In this document: positions 9,665 to 18,320 of the stretch, piece after piece
Position numbering within the stretch: position 1 is the stretch's first letter
How the letters are laid out: each line of letters begins with the position of its first letter
DNA from: Nitrospira sp. SG-bin2
GTDB lineage: Bacteria > Nitrospirota > Nitrospiria > Nitrospirales > Nitrospiraceae
NCBI GenBank assembly: GCA_002083405.1
Contig: LVWT01000002.1
Location: forward strand, 1-64,000
Direction: 5' to 3'
DNA length: 64,000 nt
Program-made: the position numbers and the translations under genes
The notes under the pieces: generated by a model
Seen by the model: only the letters and a program-made list of their open reading frames with translations
What the model was told of the DNA's origin: nothing
Databases searched by the model: none

Positions 9665-11824
9665 TTATGACTCTTCGTCGTCATCATCATCGGGCTCGTC
9701 ATCTTCTGCGTCGACGGCCATGGCATCCACATAATCTCGCCTGACATTACGCAGGGAGCGGCGCGATGCTTGATCAACAAGAAAGAACCACCATCCATTG
9801 GTGGGCTTGCCGGTAATTTCCGTGGCGGCCTTTGAAGGACTTTCGAACAGCACACCTCCGACTTCAACGCGGCCATCCGGGAGAAGGGTAGCAACGCGAT
9901 CGATGAACTTCTTGCGGCGGGGGAAGAGAAAAATTCCCGGTATAAGTGCACCGCCGTTAATAAGATCCGCGAGGCGTACCTTCTTACGGGCGCGTGGTTT
10001 ATCCGGCTGGTAACCGGAACGGTGATTCGGCGGGACGGGCCAGATGCGGATAATGATTTCGGCGATTTGCTGGGTACGGGTTCTTATGGCCTCGTCGGTC
10101 CACTGGGTGGGAGAGGTTTTCAAAATATCGCGGTTCATGAGTAGGACATCGTGCTCTTCAAGTCCGTCTCGTTTACCAGGTGTTCCAATCCAGGGAGCGT
10201 GAGATACCTTTGAGTTCAGCTTACGCGTGAGCAATGTAAGATTCCCAAGCGTGTGTATGATGCGGTCGCGCTCGGCTTCATCAGTGCTTGAATTGTGCAA
10301 TGGCCAGTGGGCATGCCACTTTCTAGGCATAACATGTTCTATGGTGAACTTCCCCCGGGGCACGCGTTCATCGCCAAGCCCGGATTGGCCGTCTTTCCAA
10401 CCACGGAGGTAGTCCTCGATAGTTTCAAGGATCATGCGGAGGCGGCCACGACCAAGACGACGATAAGCAAGCAAGTCTGTAAGTGCGGCGCGTAACTCTG
10501 AATCGTCTGGCCAATAGCGACTCCCACTAGATTGGCCAGCCAGATAACTCTCAATGATGTGACCGGCTGCCAGTCGGTCGGATTGCCGCAGCAGCGCGAT
10601 AAGTTCAGCGACGACTTGGTTGTAGTTTTTTGTTGTCGCACGGACGAGCATCCGACGAACCATCCAGCCTTCTACAACATTCAAGGCTTTAGTGAGTTGG
10701 GGTTCAGGAATCTTTGGCAATTCGGGATCAAGAAGACAAAGCACGAGAGGCTTTATGACTTCGCTCTCCAGCACACCGGTGCGGTAGCCAAACAGACCGA
10801 GACGATCAATGGGGCCTGTATACGCGGCTGCGCCGTCGATGAAATTACGATAGACGCGGGAAGCATGATGAACTTGCGCGATAAGGCTTGTCATTGGCAG
10901 ACCTGACTCATGATCGGCAAACCGCTTGAATCTGTCGAATATCTCACGGGCGACGACTTCCTGCCCTGTGCGTGCAATGAGCCAGTGATTGAGAAAGATG
11001 GAGGAACGGGGATATAAAAAACGGCCGACGCTGATCTCGGCTTCCCAAAATCCAGTTTCAAATTCCTTCCAGTATTTCTGGTAAGCGTCCTCTACATCGG
11101 TACCCTTCTCGAGAAGGCGCTGAAAAGTAAAGTTCTTGATCAAATCGGCTGCCGTGAGCTGGGCGCCTCGGGCATTCAGAGTTTCGAATATTTCCTGCGC
11201 GTTCTCATCAACAGAGAGGTCGATGACCACCATCTGAAGCAGCTCCCGTACAGTGGTCTCAAGCGCGGCGGCACGCGCCTCAATGGCACCGGGCCCCTGC
11301 CGACAAAGCCATTCACGGGCTTGTTCGCTGAAGTAGCAGTGTGCCTCCGTCATGCGTTCATCACGGTAGCCGATGGCATCGTAATCGATGGGAGGCGCTG
11401 CACCCATGACAGCATGAAATGCAGGACGGTCGCGGTTTGTAGGCCAAACTTTGAAGCGGTCTTCCGGACGAGAACAGAAAGGCTCGGCATTGACCACAAG
11501 CGGTTCAATACGCTTTGCTGGGGCTATCGCGTTGGCGAAAAGAAGCTCGGCGTGCAGGGCATCAAGAAGCAACTGCAATGTGGTAAGCCGTTGCTGGCCA
11601 TCAATGATGGTGCGTTCTTGCATCTGTCCCGTCTGTTTTTGAACTTGTTGAAGAACAACGGCCCCAAGGAAGTGGGGGTGATGCTTTTCGGAAGGCCTGG
11701 AAAGGAGTCTGTCGGCCATTCGGGCCACATCATTCCATAAAGGCTCCCATTGATTTTCTTCATTCCAGACGTAGGGCCGTTGGAAAAGCGGCACGACAAA
11801 CCGTTGCGGCTGCATGAAGACCAT
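9665..11824 (-). CDS. GmrSD-type DUF262/DUF1524 nuclease (719 aa, 5' end possibly frameshifted)
   Basis: N-terminal DUF262 (ParB-like NTPase/nuclease fold): VPLFQRPYVW at residues ~11-20 and the signature DGQQR at 75-79. C-terminal DUF1524 His-Me finger nuclease: IEHVMP around residue 510, followed by NLTLLTRKLNSK. This architecture is that of GmrSD type IV restriction enzymes, which cut modified phage DNA, and of related SspE/BrxU proteins. The C-terminus ends in a run of Asp and Glu. In-frame translation starts abruptly at MVFMQPQ. Removing one base from a seven-C run just upstream (11827-11833) would extend the frame to an ATG at 11852 and give METQVRTPQMVFMQ, a natural start for this family. 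Confidence 0.85.
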   Translation of the reverse strand: MVFMQPQRFVVPLFQRPYVWNEENQWEPLWNDVARMADRLLSRPSEKHHPHFLGAVVLQQVQKQTGQMQERTIIDGQQRLTTLQLLLDALHAELLFANAIAPAKRIEPLVVNAEPFCSRPEDRFKVWPTNRDRPAFHAVMGAAPPIDYDAIGYRDERMTEAHCYFSEQAREWLCRQGPGAIEARAAALETTVRELLQMVVIDLSVDENAQEIFETLNARGAQLTAADLIKNFTFQRLLEKGTDVEDAYQKYWKEFETGFWEAEISVGRFLYPRSSIFLNHWLIARTGQEVVAREIFDRFKRFADHESGLPMTSLIAQVHHASRVYRNFIDGAAAYTGPIDRLGLFGYRTGVLESEVIKPLVLCLLDPELPKIPEPQLTKALNVVEGWMVRRMLVRATTKNYNQVVAELIALLRQSDRLAAGHIIESYLAGQSSGSRYWPDDSELRAALTDLLAYRRLGRGRLRMILETIEDYLRGWKDGQSGLGDERVPRGKFTIEHVMPRKWHAHWPLHNSSTDEAERDRIIHTLGNLTLLTRKLNSKVSHAPWIGTPGKRDGLEEHDVLLMNRDILKTSPTQWTDEAIRTRTQQIAEIIIRIWPVPPNHRSGYQPDKPRARKKVRLADLINGGALIPGIFLFPRRKKFIDRVATLLPDGRVEVGGVLFESPSKAATEITGKPTNGWWFFLVDQASRRSLRNVRRDYVDAMAVDAEDDEPDDDDDEES

Positions 11825-11826
11825 CT

Positions 11827-11833
11827 GGGGGGG
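11827..11833 (-). other. Seven-base homopolymer at the 5' end of the GmrSD-like gene
   Basis: On the coding strand this is C7. The frame from ATG 11852 reads METQVRTPP and leaves the protein frame here; with C6 it would join it exactly. It could be a sequencing or assembly indel, a real inactivating mutation, or a phase-variable tract. Confidence 0.6.
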
Positions 11834-11976
11834 TGCGAACCTGTGTCTCCATGACGGAGCATTATCCTTCTTTTCAAGGCCTGAAGATAGGCCGACGGCT
11901 ATTGTAGCGGCAACACGATGTTTGGGAAAGAACTTGGCGAGACGCCCAACAGGGGACGGTCGAGAGGAGGATCGCT

Positions 11977-12279
11977 ATGAGAGGGAGGGGAAATCTAAAG
12001 ATCTGGATACGCAGGGTGCTGGCCGTTATGCAAAGAACCTTGAAGGGACAGTGGTACAACCCCGACCGCTCGCATGACCGCTTGCAAGGGCGGACACCCG
12101 TCGAAGTCTGGACCGAGATCGACATCGTTGCGGCAAGAACGGGGAAGACAGGAAAACCCTGTGTCACAGCAGTGGATACAGACACGTTGCCCTACGGAGT
12201 CTATGCACAATCGGTAACAGGGGGTGATTCACAGACGAGAAATGATCGAACGGCAGAAGAAATCGTAAGCCGACGCTGA
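11977..12279 (+). pseudogene. Transposase C-terminal remnant
   Basis: A plus-strand frame contains QWYNPDRSHDRLQGRTPVEV, which resembles the end of the catalytic rve domain of IS3/IS481-type transposases (the familiar YN..RPH..L.GRTP.EV pattern). No DDE triad or upstream domain is present, and I see no terminal inverted repeats. I read it as a decayed insertion sequence beside the nuclease gene. The reading frame after this motif looks random. Confidence 0.5.
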
Positions 12280-12460
12280 CATAGTATCAATCAGTGAGGA
12301 CACATTAGCTGGTTGGAGGAACACATGAGCAGCAAGTCGAACCTGCATGCCCTACCCAACAGGCGGGCGGGCCACCAAATTTATCAGGGGTACCCACACA
12401 CATGAAGGACTTCAGCGGATCACACCGGATACCAACTTACTTTCTCAGACGCGTCGAGGC

Positions 12461-13294
12461 TCACGCGTTGGCAGTCTGGGAGACCGGCGGTTTTTTCCAC
12501 TTGGCCAGAATACGCTCCACCCGCATCTTCACGACCAGGTCGGGATCTTTGAGCAACGGCTTGATGGCCTCGCGTCCCCGCTCATCCCCGATCGATTCCA
12601 GGGCCGCCGCCGCGGTCAAGCGTGTAAACCAGTCCCGGTCTCCCAGCATGCCGATCAAGGGAGCGATCGCGTCACCGTTCTTGAGGCGGCCCAGCGCGAG
12701 CACCGCGCTCGTGCGCACGTTGTCATCCTTGTCCCGGAGCGCGGTAATCAACCGGGGCAGTGCCGGCTCACCGATCTCGACCAGCGCATTGATCGCATCG
12801 TCCTTGAACTCGTCATTTCGCAGCTGCAGCATCAGGGGGTCAAGCACCCGTTCGTCGCGGATTTTGCCGAGCGCCAGAATGGCGCACTTCCGTACTTCCC
12901 AGTCGCGCAGCAGCTTGAGAAGCATCTCGACGGCGGGGGAGCCCACCTGCCCCATCGCTTCGACCGCCACTTCCCGGACCTGCCAGTCGCCGTCGCGCAT
13001 CGCCTTGGCCAGCGGCTCAATGCACCGCTCATCGCCCATTTCGCCGAGCGTAATGACGGCTTCGCGGCGGACCACCCAGTCCGGATCGTTAAGCAGATCG
13101 ATCTGGATATCGATCTCGTCCTTGACCTGCTCTTCTTCGAGCGAAGCTGTGCCTCCCGCGCCGGAAGGAGCGTCATCGGGCACTTGTGACTGTGCCTTGA
13201 CGAGGTCGGCAGAGAAGGTGTCTGCCGATTCGTCCCCGGCCTGTTGCATCGCTGGAAGTGTGTCCTGAGAATTGTCCGTGTGCGTCGGATCCAT
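12461..13294 (-). CDS. HEAT-repeat protein (277 aa)
   Basis: After an acidic, Asp/Ser-rich leader (~60 residues), the protein consists of six to seven HEAT/PBS-lyase repeats, each with the pattern D.DW.VR..AV..LG..GD.R...PL. There is no signal peptide, so it is probably cytosolic. Such proteins act as protein-binding scaffolds; the phycobilin lyase relatives that named the repeat are not implied here. A long open frame on the opposite strand (12402-13268) is a by-product of the repeat codon pattern. Confidence 0.85.
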   Translation of the reverse strand: MDPTHTDNSQDTLPAMQQAGDESADTFSADLVKAQSQVPDDAPSGAGGTASLEEEQVKDEIDIQIDLLNDPDWVVRREAVITLGEMGDERCIEPLAKAMRDGDWQVREVAVEAMGQVGSPAVEMLLKLLRDWEVRKCAILALGKIRDERVLDPLMLQLRNDEFKDDAINALVEIGEPALPRLITALRDKDDNVRTSAVLALGRLKNGDAIAPLIGMLGDRDWFTRLTAAAALESIGDERGREAIKPLLKDPDLVVKMRVERILAKWKKPPVSQTANA

Positions 13295-13354
13295 CGGTGA
13301 CCTGTTAGCGGTTTATACGTTCACTGTCGCGCGCAAACGAGTACTGACTGCTAC

Positions 13355-13564
13355 CTATGCCGAGGCAGGTGCGGCGGCCTTGCTTCCGGCCGCGTGTTTC
13401 TTTCGCAATGCCAGCGCCCGCCGACGCCGTTGTTCTCTCTTCAGCCGCTTGACCAGCGACCGGGTTGCGCTCTTCCCTTCCGGGGTGCTCGCTCCGGTCC
13501 GCTTCGCTGTAATCTTTTTCTTGAGACGAGCTTCTTCCGACTCTGCCGAAGTCTTTTTTCCCAT
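13355..13564 (-). CDS. Small very basic protein (69 aa)
   Basis: AAAGGAG precedes the ATG at good spacing, so a real gene is likely despite its size. About a third of the residues are Lys or Arg, with Ala and Ser making up much of the rest (segments RLKREQRRRRALALRKK and AAGSKAAAPASA). The protein is probably disordered and nucleic-acid binding, like histone-H1-like bacterial proteins or ribosome-associated peptides. There is no family assignment. It lies 60 bp downstream of the HEAT gene in the same direction. Confidence 0.65.
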   Translation of the reverse strand: MGKKTSAESEEARLKKKITAKRTGASTPEGKSATRSLVKRLKREQRRRRALALRKKHAAGSKAAAPASA

Positions 13565-13686
13565 GCCATCAACTCCTTTGACCGATTGCCGATGAAAAGT
13601 ATACGACCGGCTCGCCCTGAGTCCGGCCGAGCCAGTCTAGAGGAGAGGTTTCCCAGCTGTCAACCGCGCGAAGAGGATTGATTGAG

Positions 13687-14364
13687 TTATGAAAGCCCGA
13701 GTCCCGCATGATGCCGATGGGCCGGATCGCTGGCAAGGATCGCCGGCGCCCATTTCCATCGGCGTTGGATGAGGAAGTCCACAGGCCGAAGGCGATGCCC
13801 CGGTAGCATCATGGGATCGGGCATGCCCAATCTCATGACCGGCAAGGACAAGGAGGCTTGTTCATTCAACGTGTGCACCATCAAGAAAGACGGAAACTGG
13901 CTGGCCCCTTCCTCTGCATCAAGTACGAAGTCCGGCCTATGATCCCCGACCACCTCAAGCTGGATGACCGATAGCCCTCCGTCAACCATCCCTAACTGGG
14001 CCGCCGCGGCACGGGAAAGGTCGAGAATCCGTCCATTCACATAGGGCCCCCGGTCGTTGATCCTCACACGGACGTGCTTCCCGTTCAACAGGTTGACGAC
14101 CCGGACCATACTCCCAAGCGGCAAGGTCCGATGGGCCGCCGTCAGCGCCTCCATGTTGAATAGTTCGCCATTGGCTGCCTGTTTTCCATGAAACTGCGCC
14201 CCATACCACGAAGCCACGCCCCGTTCCTTAATCCCCACATCCAGCAGGCTCTCGCCCTTGGGAATCCAGGAACAGGCGCCTACTGAAAGGCAGAGGACAA
14301 CCGCCAAGACATGGAAGGGCTTCTGATCAGCTGACTTTTTCATTGCAGAAGTACGAAAGTTCAT
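13687..14364 (-). CDS. rlpA: RlpA-like septal ring lytic transglycosylase (225 aa, lipoprotein)
   Basis: Rare lipoprotein A family, with a double-psi beta-barrel (residues ~50-145) marked by GVASWYG, AAHRTLPLGS, V.V.NL.NG and RINDRGPY. Family members cleave peptidoglycan lacking stem peptides at the division septum. The start is at an ATG after GAAGGA; an N-terminal hydrophobic segment ends in LSVGAC, so Cys31 should be lipidated. The C-terminal region has no SPOR domain, unlike E. coli RlpA, so septal targeting by denuded glycan is not evident. Confidence 0.88.
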   Translation of the reverse strand: MNFRTSAMKKSADQKPFHVLAVVLCLSVGACSWIPKGESLLDVGIKERGVASWYGAQFHGKQAANGELFNMEALTAAHRTLPLGSMVRVVNLLNGKHVRVRINDRGPYVNGRILDLSRAAAAQLGMVDGGLSVIQLEVVGDHRPDFVLDAEEGASQFPSFLMVHTLNEQASLSLPVMRLGMPDPMMLPGHRLRPVDFLIQRRWKWAPAILASDPAHRHHAGLGLS

Positions 14365-14901
14365 CCTGTTCCTTCTCCCCTCTGGATCATCCCGACGCGA
14401 ATCTATTGCCAGGTTACGATCCAAGGGGAAATTCAACAATACCGACTCTGTAGCCTATTCCCCCTACCTTGGTATGAAGGCATGCTGCTCGGCCACGGAT
14501 TAAAGACAGTGGGAAACGTGCAGAAGGGGCTGTACCACAATCAGGCGGTGACACTATATATAGGAGAGATACCGCTGAGTCAACTCCGTAGGCGAGGAGT
14601 ACGTCCAACACCATCGTCATAACGACTCAACGAGCTACTGCTAACCGCAAGGCCGTGGGCCGGATTGAGCCGAGAACATATTCGCTCAAATACATTGATG
14701 TTTTTCATGGTCCGGCATACCGCATATCAGGGGATTCACTCACTCCAGGAGAACTCCACACCGCACAGACTCCCTTGTACAGACCGCCATATTGACTGCC
14801 TGGAACGGACTGAGTAAGATCCCTCCCGCAGATGAAATGTGTGTTGTTTCGAGACCGGCGCCGCGAGATCTTCCGCCGTTCATCGCCCTGACATCACTCA
14901 C
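14365..14901. other. Divergent intergenic region (537 bp)
   Basis: Lies between the divergently oriented rlpA and the ABC operon and must contain promoters for both. I see an AT-rich stretch around 14571-14590 (ACTATATATAGGAG) but cannot assign a sure -35/-10 pair. No ORF with a ribosome site, tRNA or repeat was found. Confidence 0.5.
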
Positions 14902-15891
14902 ATGATCGACGTTCAGAACATTACCAAACGGTACGGACATCATACGGCTATCGACCGGGTCACCTTCTCGGTGGCCAAGGGGGAAGTGTTAGCGTTTCTT
15001 GGCCCCAACGGCGCAGGCAAAACCACCACCATGCGGATTCTCACCTGCTTCATGCCGGCCACGGAAGGAACCGTGCGAGTCGCCGGGTTCGACTGCGCCG
15101 ATCAACCCCTTGAAGTCAAACGTCATATCGGCTATCTGCCTGAAACTCCACCGGTCTATCAAGAACTGACCGTGACAGAATATCTGACCTTTGTCGGCCG
15201 GCTACGCGGGATGGGGGGCCGAAACCTGACCTCAGCCCTCGATCAATCGATCGGGCGCCTCGAATTGGGGTCGGTCCGCCACCGCCTCATCGGCAACCTT
15301 TCCCGTGGCTACCGTCAGCGTGTGGGCCTGGCCCAAGCCCTGCTGCATGACCCGCCCGTCTTGATCTTGGACGAACCGACGATTGGGCTCGACCCTAAGC
15401 AGATCATTGAAATACGAGAACTCATCAAAAGTCTGGCCGGCTCACACTCCGTGATCCTCAGCACACATATCCTGCCGGAAGCCACCGCCGTCTGCCAACG
15501 AGTAGTCATCATCAGCGGAGGACGCATCGTGGCAGAGGACTCTCCGGAGCAATTGTCGGCCCGGCTTCGGCAATCTGAGAAAATATCCGTGACGCTCAAA
15601 AATCCCTCTGCGGATTGCAACGCGAAACTCCGTGAGATCCCTGGCGTTTTGAACATTTTCCCCGGGGAACAAGCCGGAATGTTCCTCATCGAATGTACCT
15701 TGGGCCGTGACGTACGAGACGAAATCGCCCGTGTCGTCGTGTCTCATCACTGGGGCTTGCTGGAACTGCGCACTATTTCGATGACGCTGGAGGATGTCTT
15801 CCTCCGGCTCACACGGCATGAAGATGGCCTGACACACCCACCGGCCACAGCGCACAAGGGAGCGCCAGCCTCACAGGAGACTACTCCGTGA
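14902..15891 (+). CDS. ABC transporter ATP-binding protein, GldA-like (329 aa)
   Basis: Nucleotide-binding subunit. Walker A GPNGAGKTTTM, signature LSRGYRQRVGLAQ, Walker B LILDEPTIGLDP and switch His in STHILPEA are all present within residues 1-220; a C-terminal ~100-residue extension follows, as in Gld/Nos-type ATPases. It begins an operon with an ABC-2 permease, a GldG-like protein and a DUF4340 protein, joined by start/stop overlaps. In Bacteroidetes GldA/F/G support gliding; outside that phylum the same gene order occurs in non-gliders, and the substrate is unknown. Confidence 0.92.
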   Translation: MIDVQNITKRYGHHTAIDRVTFSVAKGEVLAFLGPNGAGKTTTMRILTCFMPATEGTVRVAGFDCADQPLEVKRHIGYLPETPPVYQELTVTEYLTFVGRLRGMGGRNLTSALDQSIGRLELGSVRHRLIGNLSRGYRQRVGLAQALLHDPPVLILDEPTIGLDPKQIIEIRELIKSLAGSHSVILSTHILPEATAVCQRVVIISGGRIVAEDSPEQLSARLRQSEKISVTLKNPSADCNAKLREIPGVLNIFPGEQAGMFLIECTLGRDVRDEIARVVVSHHWGLLELRTISMTLEDVFLRLTRHEDGLTHPPATAHKGAPASQETTP

Positions 15892-16658
15892 CCCCGGTAC
15901 AGGCCATCATTGCCAAGGAACTGCGCGGGTATTTCGTCTCGCCAATCGTCTACGTGGTCGGCGCGGTGTTCCTGCTCATCTTCGGATTTCTTTCGTATCT
16001 CTATATCGTTTTCGCAGGCGCACAAGCCATCCAACTGATGCAGATGCAGGGCGGCCCGGCCTCGATCAATCTGAACGACTTGGTATTCAGAAATCTCTTC
16101 GCCAGCATGCGCTTCGTCCTGCTGATCATCCTCCCCATTCTGACCATGCGGCTGTTCGCCGAAGAGAGAAAGTTGCGGACATTCGAGTTCTTGATGACCT
16201 CGCCCATTGGCATCCACGAGATCGTTCTGGGCAAGTTCGTGAGTATCCTGCTGATCTATTTGGGCTTGCTGGGAATTACCGGCTTGGTCCCGACCGTCTT
16301 GATGCTATTCAGCGAGTTCGATTGGAATCCGGTTTTGACCGGCTATCTGGGAATGGCCCTGCTGGGCGCGCTCTTCCTGGCCGTCGGTCTCTTCGCCTCG
16401 GCCCTTACAGAAAATCAGATTGTCGCGGCCTTTGTCGGATTCGGCATCCTTCTCACGTTCTGGCTGATCTCAGGCTTAGGTGCGCTGCTCGGCGACACGA
16501 CGGCGGGCCATATCATCTCGTATGTCTCATTTATGGAACACTATGACCGTCTCGTCCGGGGACTCATCGATACCAGCGACCTTGTGTATTTTGGAAGCGG
16601 TCTGCTGCTGATGCTGTTCCTCACCCATCGAGTTGTAGAATCGACACGCTGGAAATGA
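15888..16658 (+). CDS. ABC-2 type permease, GldF-like (256 aa)
   Basis: Six transmembrane segments are visible (near residues 20-45, 60-80, 100-125, 140-165, 170-195 and 230-250), typical of ABC-2 permeases such as NosY and GldF. The GTG start overlaps the stop of the ATPase gene (GTGA). It pairs with the ATPase and the following GldG-like subunit. The transported substrate is not evident. Confidence 0.88.
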   Translation: MTPVQAIIAKELRGYFVSPIVYVVGAVFLLIFGFLSYLYIVFAGAQAIQLMQMQGGPASINLNDLVFRNLFASMRFVLLIILPILTMRLFAEERKLRTFEFLMTSPIGIHEIVLGKFVSILLIYLGLLGITGLVPTVLMLFSEFDWNPVLTGYLGMALLGALFLAVGLFASALTENQIVAAFVGFGILLTFWLISGLGALLGDTTAGHIISYVSFMEHYDRLVRGLIDTSDLVYFGSGLLLMLFLTHRVVESTRWK

Positions 16659-18178
16659 ACTGGAAATCCTTCCCTCTCGGCCTCACCGGACTTGTCCTCG
16701 CCTCAGGCGGCGGCGTCGCCTATAGCCTATCGCCTGATCTCCTCTGGGCCATCACGATCGCCGAACTTGTGGCGCTGATTTGCCTGAGCGCATTTCTCGT
16801 CCTGCATTTCGAGAGGGTCAAATCCTTCTCCGGCCGACGCTCGACAAGAATGGGGCTGAACAGCATCCTGATGGTCCTGCTCTTTGTCGCCATTCTCAGC
16901 ATTGTGAACTTTCTGGCATCCCGGCATTCCATTCGCTGGGATGTGTCTGAAAATCAAAATTTCACGCTCGCGCCTCAGACCTACCGTGTGTTGCGCGCGC
17001 TGCCGCGCGAAGTCACGATCACGGTCTTCACACGGGAGAAAGATCCCGGCTATCAAGCGTTCAAAGAACGGCTGGAGAGTTATCGGCAGGCCTCCACCAA
17101 ACTCAGAGTGGAATTCATCGACCCGGAAAAACAGCCGAAACTCGCCCAGAGCTACGGAATCTTCAAGACCGACACGGCAATTTTCGAAAGCAATGGGCAG
17201 ACAATCCGGGTCACCTCTCCGTCGGAAGTGGAGTTGACGGGCGCGCTCATTCGCATCTCCAAAGACGCCAAGAAACGTATCGTCTTCGTCGAAGGACACA
17301 GCGAGCGAAGCGTGGAGGATAAAGACCGCAACGGCCTGTCGCTCGCCAAAGAAGCCTTGACCAAGCAAGGTTACGACGTTGGTGCCGTCTCGCTGCTCCA
17401 GGAAGCAGCCGTTCCGGCCAACACCGCTGTGTTGGTCCTGGCCGGGCCTCGCCGCTCCATCACCACGGAAGAGCAGGACCGTATCCGGGCCTATGTCGAA
17501 AAGGGCGGCCACGTCATGATCCTGGTCGATCCTGACACGCAAACCGGACTCGATCCCTTGCTCGCCCACTGGGGACTCGGCCTGGGGCCGGGCGTCTTGG
17601 TCGACTTACAAGACAGGCTCGCCCAAGGAGATCTCACCGCGCTGCTGGTCCGCACCTTTACCGAACACGAGATCACGCAAGACCTGACGTCTGCCGTGCT
17701 GTTCCCTCTCTCGCGCCACATCACGTTCGACGAGCAGGCCGGCAAAGATTGGGAGTATGTGCCGCTGGCCCGCACATCAGCTAACAGTTGGGCGGAAACG
17801 AATATGCAAGGCCGAGTCGTGAGCCTGAGCGAAAAGGAAGACGTGAAGGGTCCGCTGTCGATGGTCGCCGCGCTGGCCCCCAAACAGACACCTGCTGAAG
17901 GCGCGCCTCGTCCGGCCATCGTCGTCATCGGCAACTCCACCTTTGCCACCAACGCCTTTTTCAACTTCCCCGGAAACAGCGACTTTTTCCTCCATACGAC
18001 CGGATGGCTGGCCGAGGAACGCGACTTGATTTCCATTGCGCCGAAAGAACCGGCCCTGAGGCCGTTCACACCGAACCCGACGCAAGAACGGGCGCTGCTC
18101 TACATCCAAGTCGTCTTTCTCCCGCTCATGATGTTCCTGACTGGCCTGATGGTCTGGAGAAAGAGGCGGCGATTGTGA
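16655..18178 (+). CDS. GldG-family ABC auxiliary protein (507 aa)
   Basis: Contains N-terminal transmembrane segments (residues ~5-50 and ~68-88), a large periplasmic ABC_transp_aux domain (~100-440) with VFTREKDPG and VEGHSERS, and a C-terminal transmembrane helix ending in RKRRRL. The architecture matches GldG/YhhN-type partners of GldF permeases. The ATG overlaps the permease stop (ATGA). It probably forms the extracytoplasmic part of the transporter. Confidence 0.85.
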   Translation: MNWKSFPLGLTGLVLASGGGVAYSLSPDLLWAITIAELVALICLSAFLVLHFERVKSFSGRRSTRMGLNSILMVLLFVAILSIVNFLASRHSIRWDVSENQNFTLAPQTYRVLRALPREVTITVFTREKDPGYQAFKERLESYRQASTKLRVEFIDPEKQPKLAQSYGIFKTDTAIFESNGQTIRVTSPSEVELTGALIRISKDAKKRIVFVEGHSERSVEDKDRNGLSLAKEALTKQGYDVGAVSLLQEAAVPANTAVLVLAGPRRSITTEEQDRIRAYVEKGGHVMILVDPDTQTGLDPLLAHWGLGLGPGVLVDLQDRLAQGDLTALLVRTFTEHEITQDLTSAVLFPLSRHITFDEQAGKDWEYVPLARTSANSWAETNMQGRVVSLSEKEDVKGPLSMVAALAPKQTPAEGAPRPAIVVIGNSTFATNAFFNFPGNSDFFLHTTGWLAEERDLISIAPKEPALRPFTPNPTQERALLYIQVVFLPLMMFLTGLMVWRKRRRL

Positions 18179-18221
18179 CAAGTATGAAGAAGCACGGCGT
18201 GTTCGTCATTCGTCAACCGTC

Positions 18222-18312
18222 ATTCGTCATGCGCCAATCGCTCCGAATCACTCACCCCTTGCCACTTGCTACTTACCACTTGCTACTCACCCCTTACCCC
18301 TCATCCTTCACC
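18222..18312. repeat. Low-complexity spacer with repeated short words
   Basis: Inside the operon, between the GldG-like gene and the DUF4340 gene, about 90 bases consist of near-repeats: ATTCGTCA twice, and CACTTGCTAC / CACTTGCTACT alternating with TCACCCCTTAC and TCACCCCTTGC. It does not code. Related word patterns occur in spacers at 23.1, 35.3, 48.1, 55.0 and 60.2-60.4 kb. Confidence 0.6.
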
Positions 18313-18320
18313 CACTGACT

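Noticed and set aside
12402..13268. Long open frame (288 codons) on the plus strand
   Set aside because: It mirrors the HEAT-repeat gene on the minus strand; the Ser/Arg-rich translation and lack of ribosome site mark it as a by-product of GC-rich repeat codons.
14571..14590. TATATATA box before the ABC operon as a promoter
   Set aside because: No matching -35 element at the right distance, and the distance to the gene start (over 300 bp) makes it doubtful.
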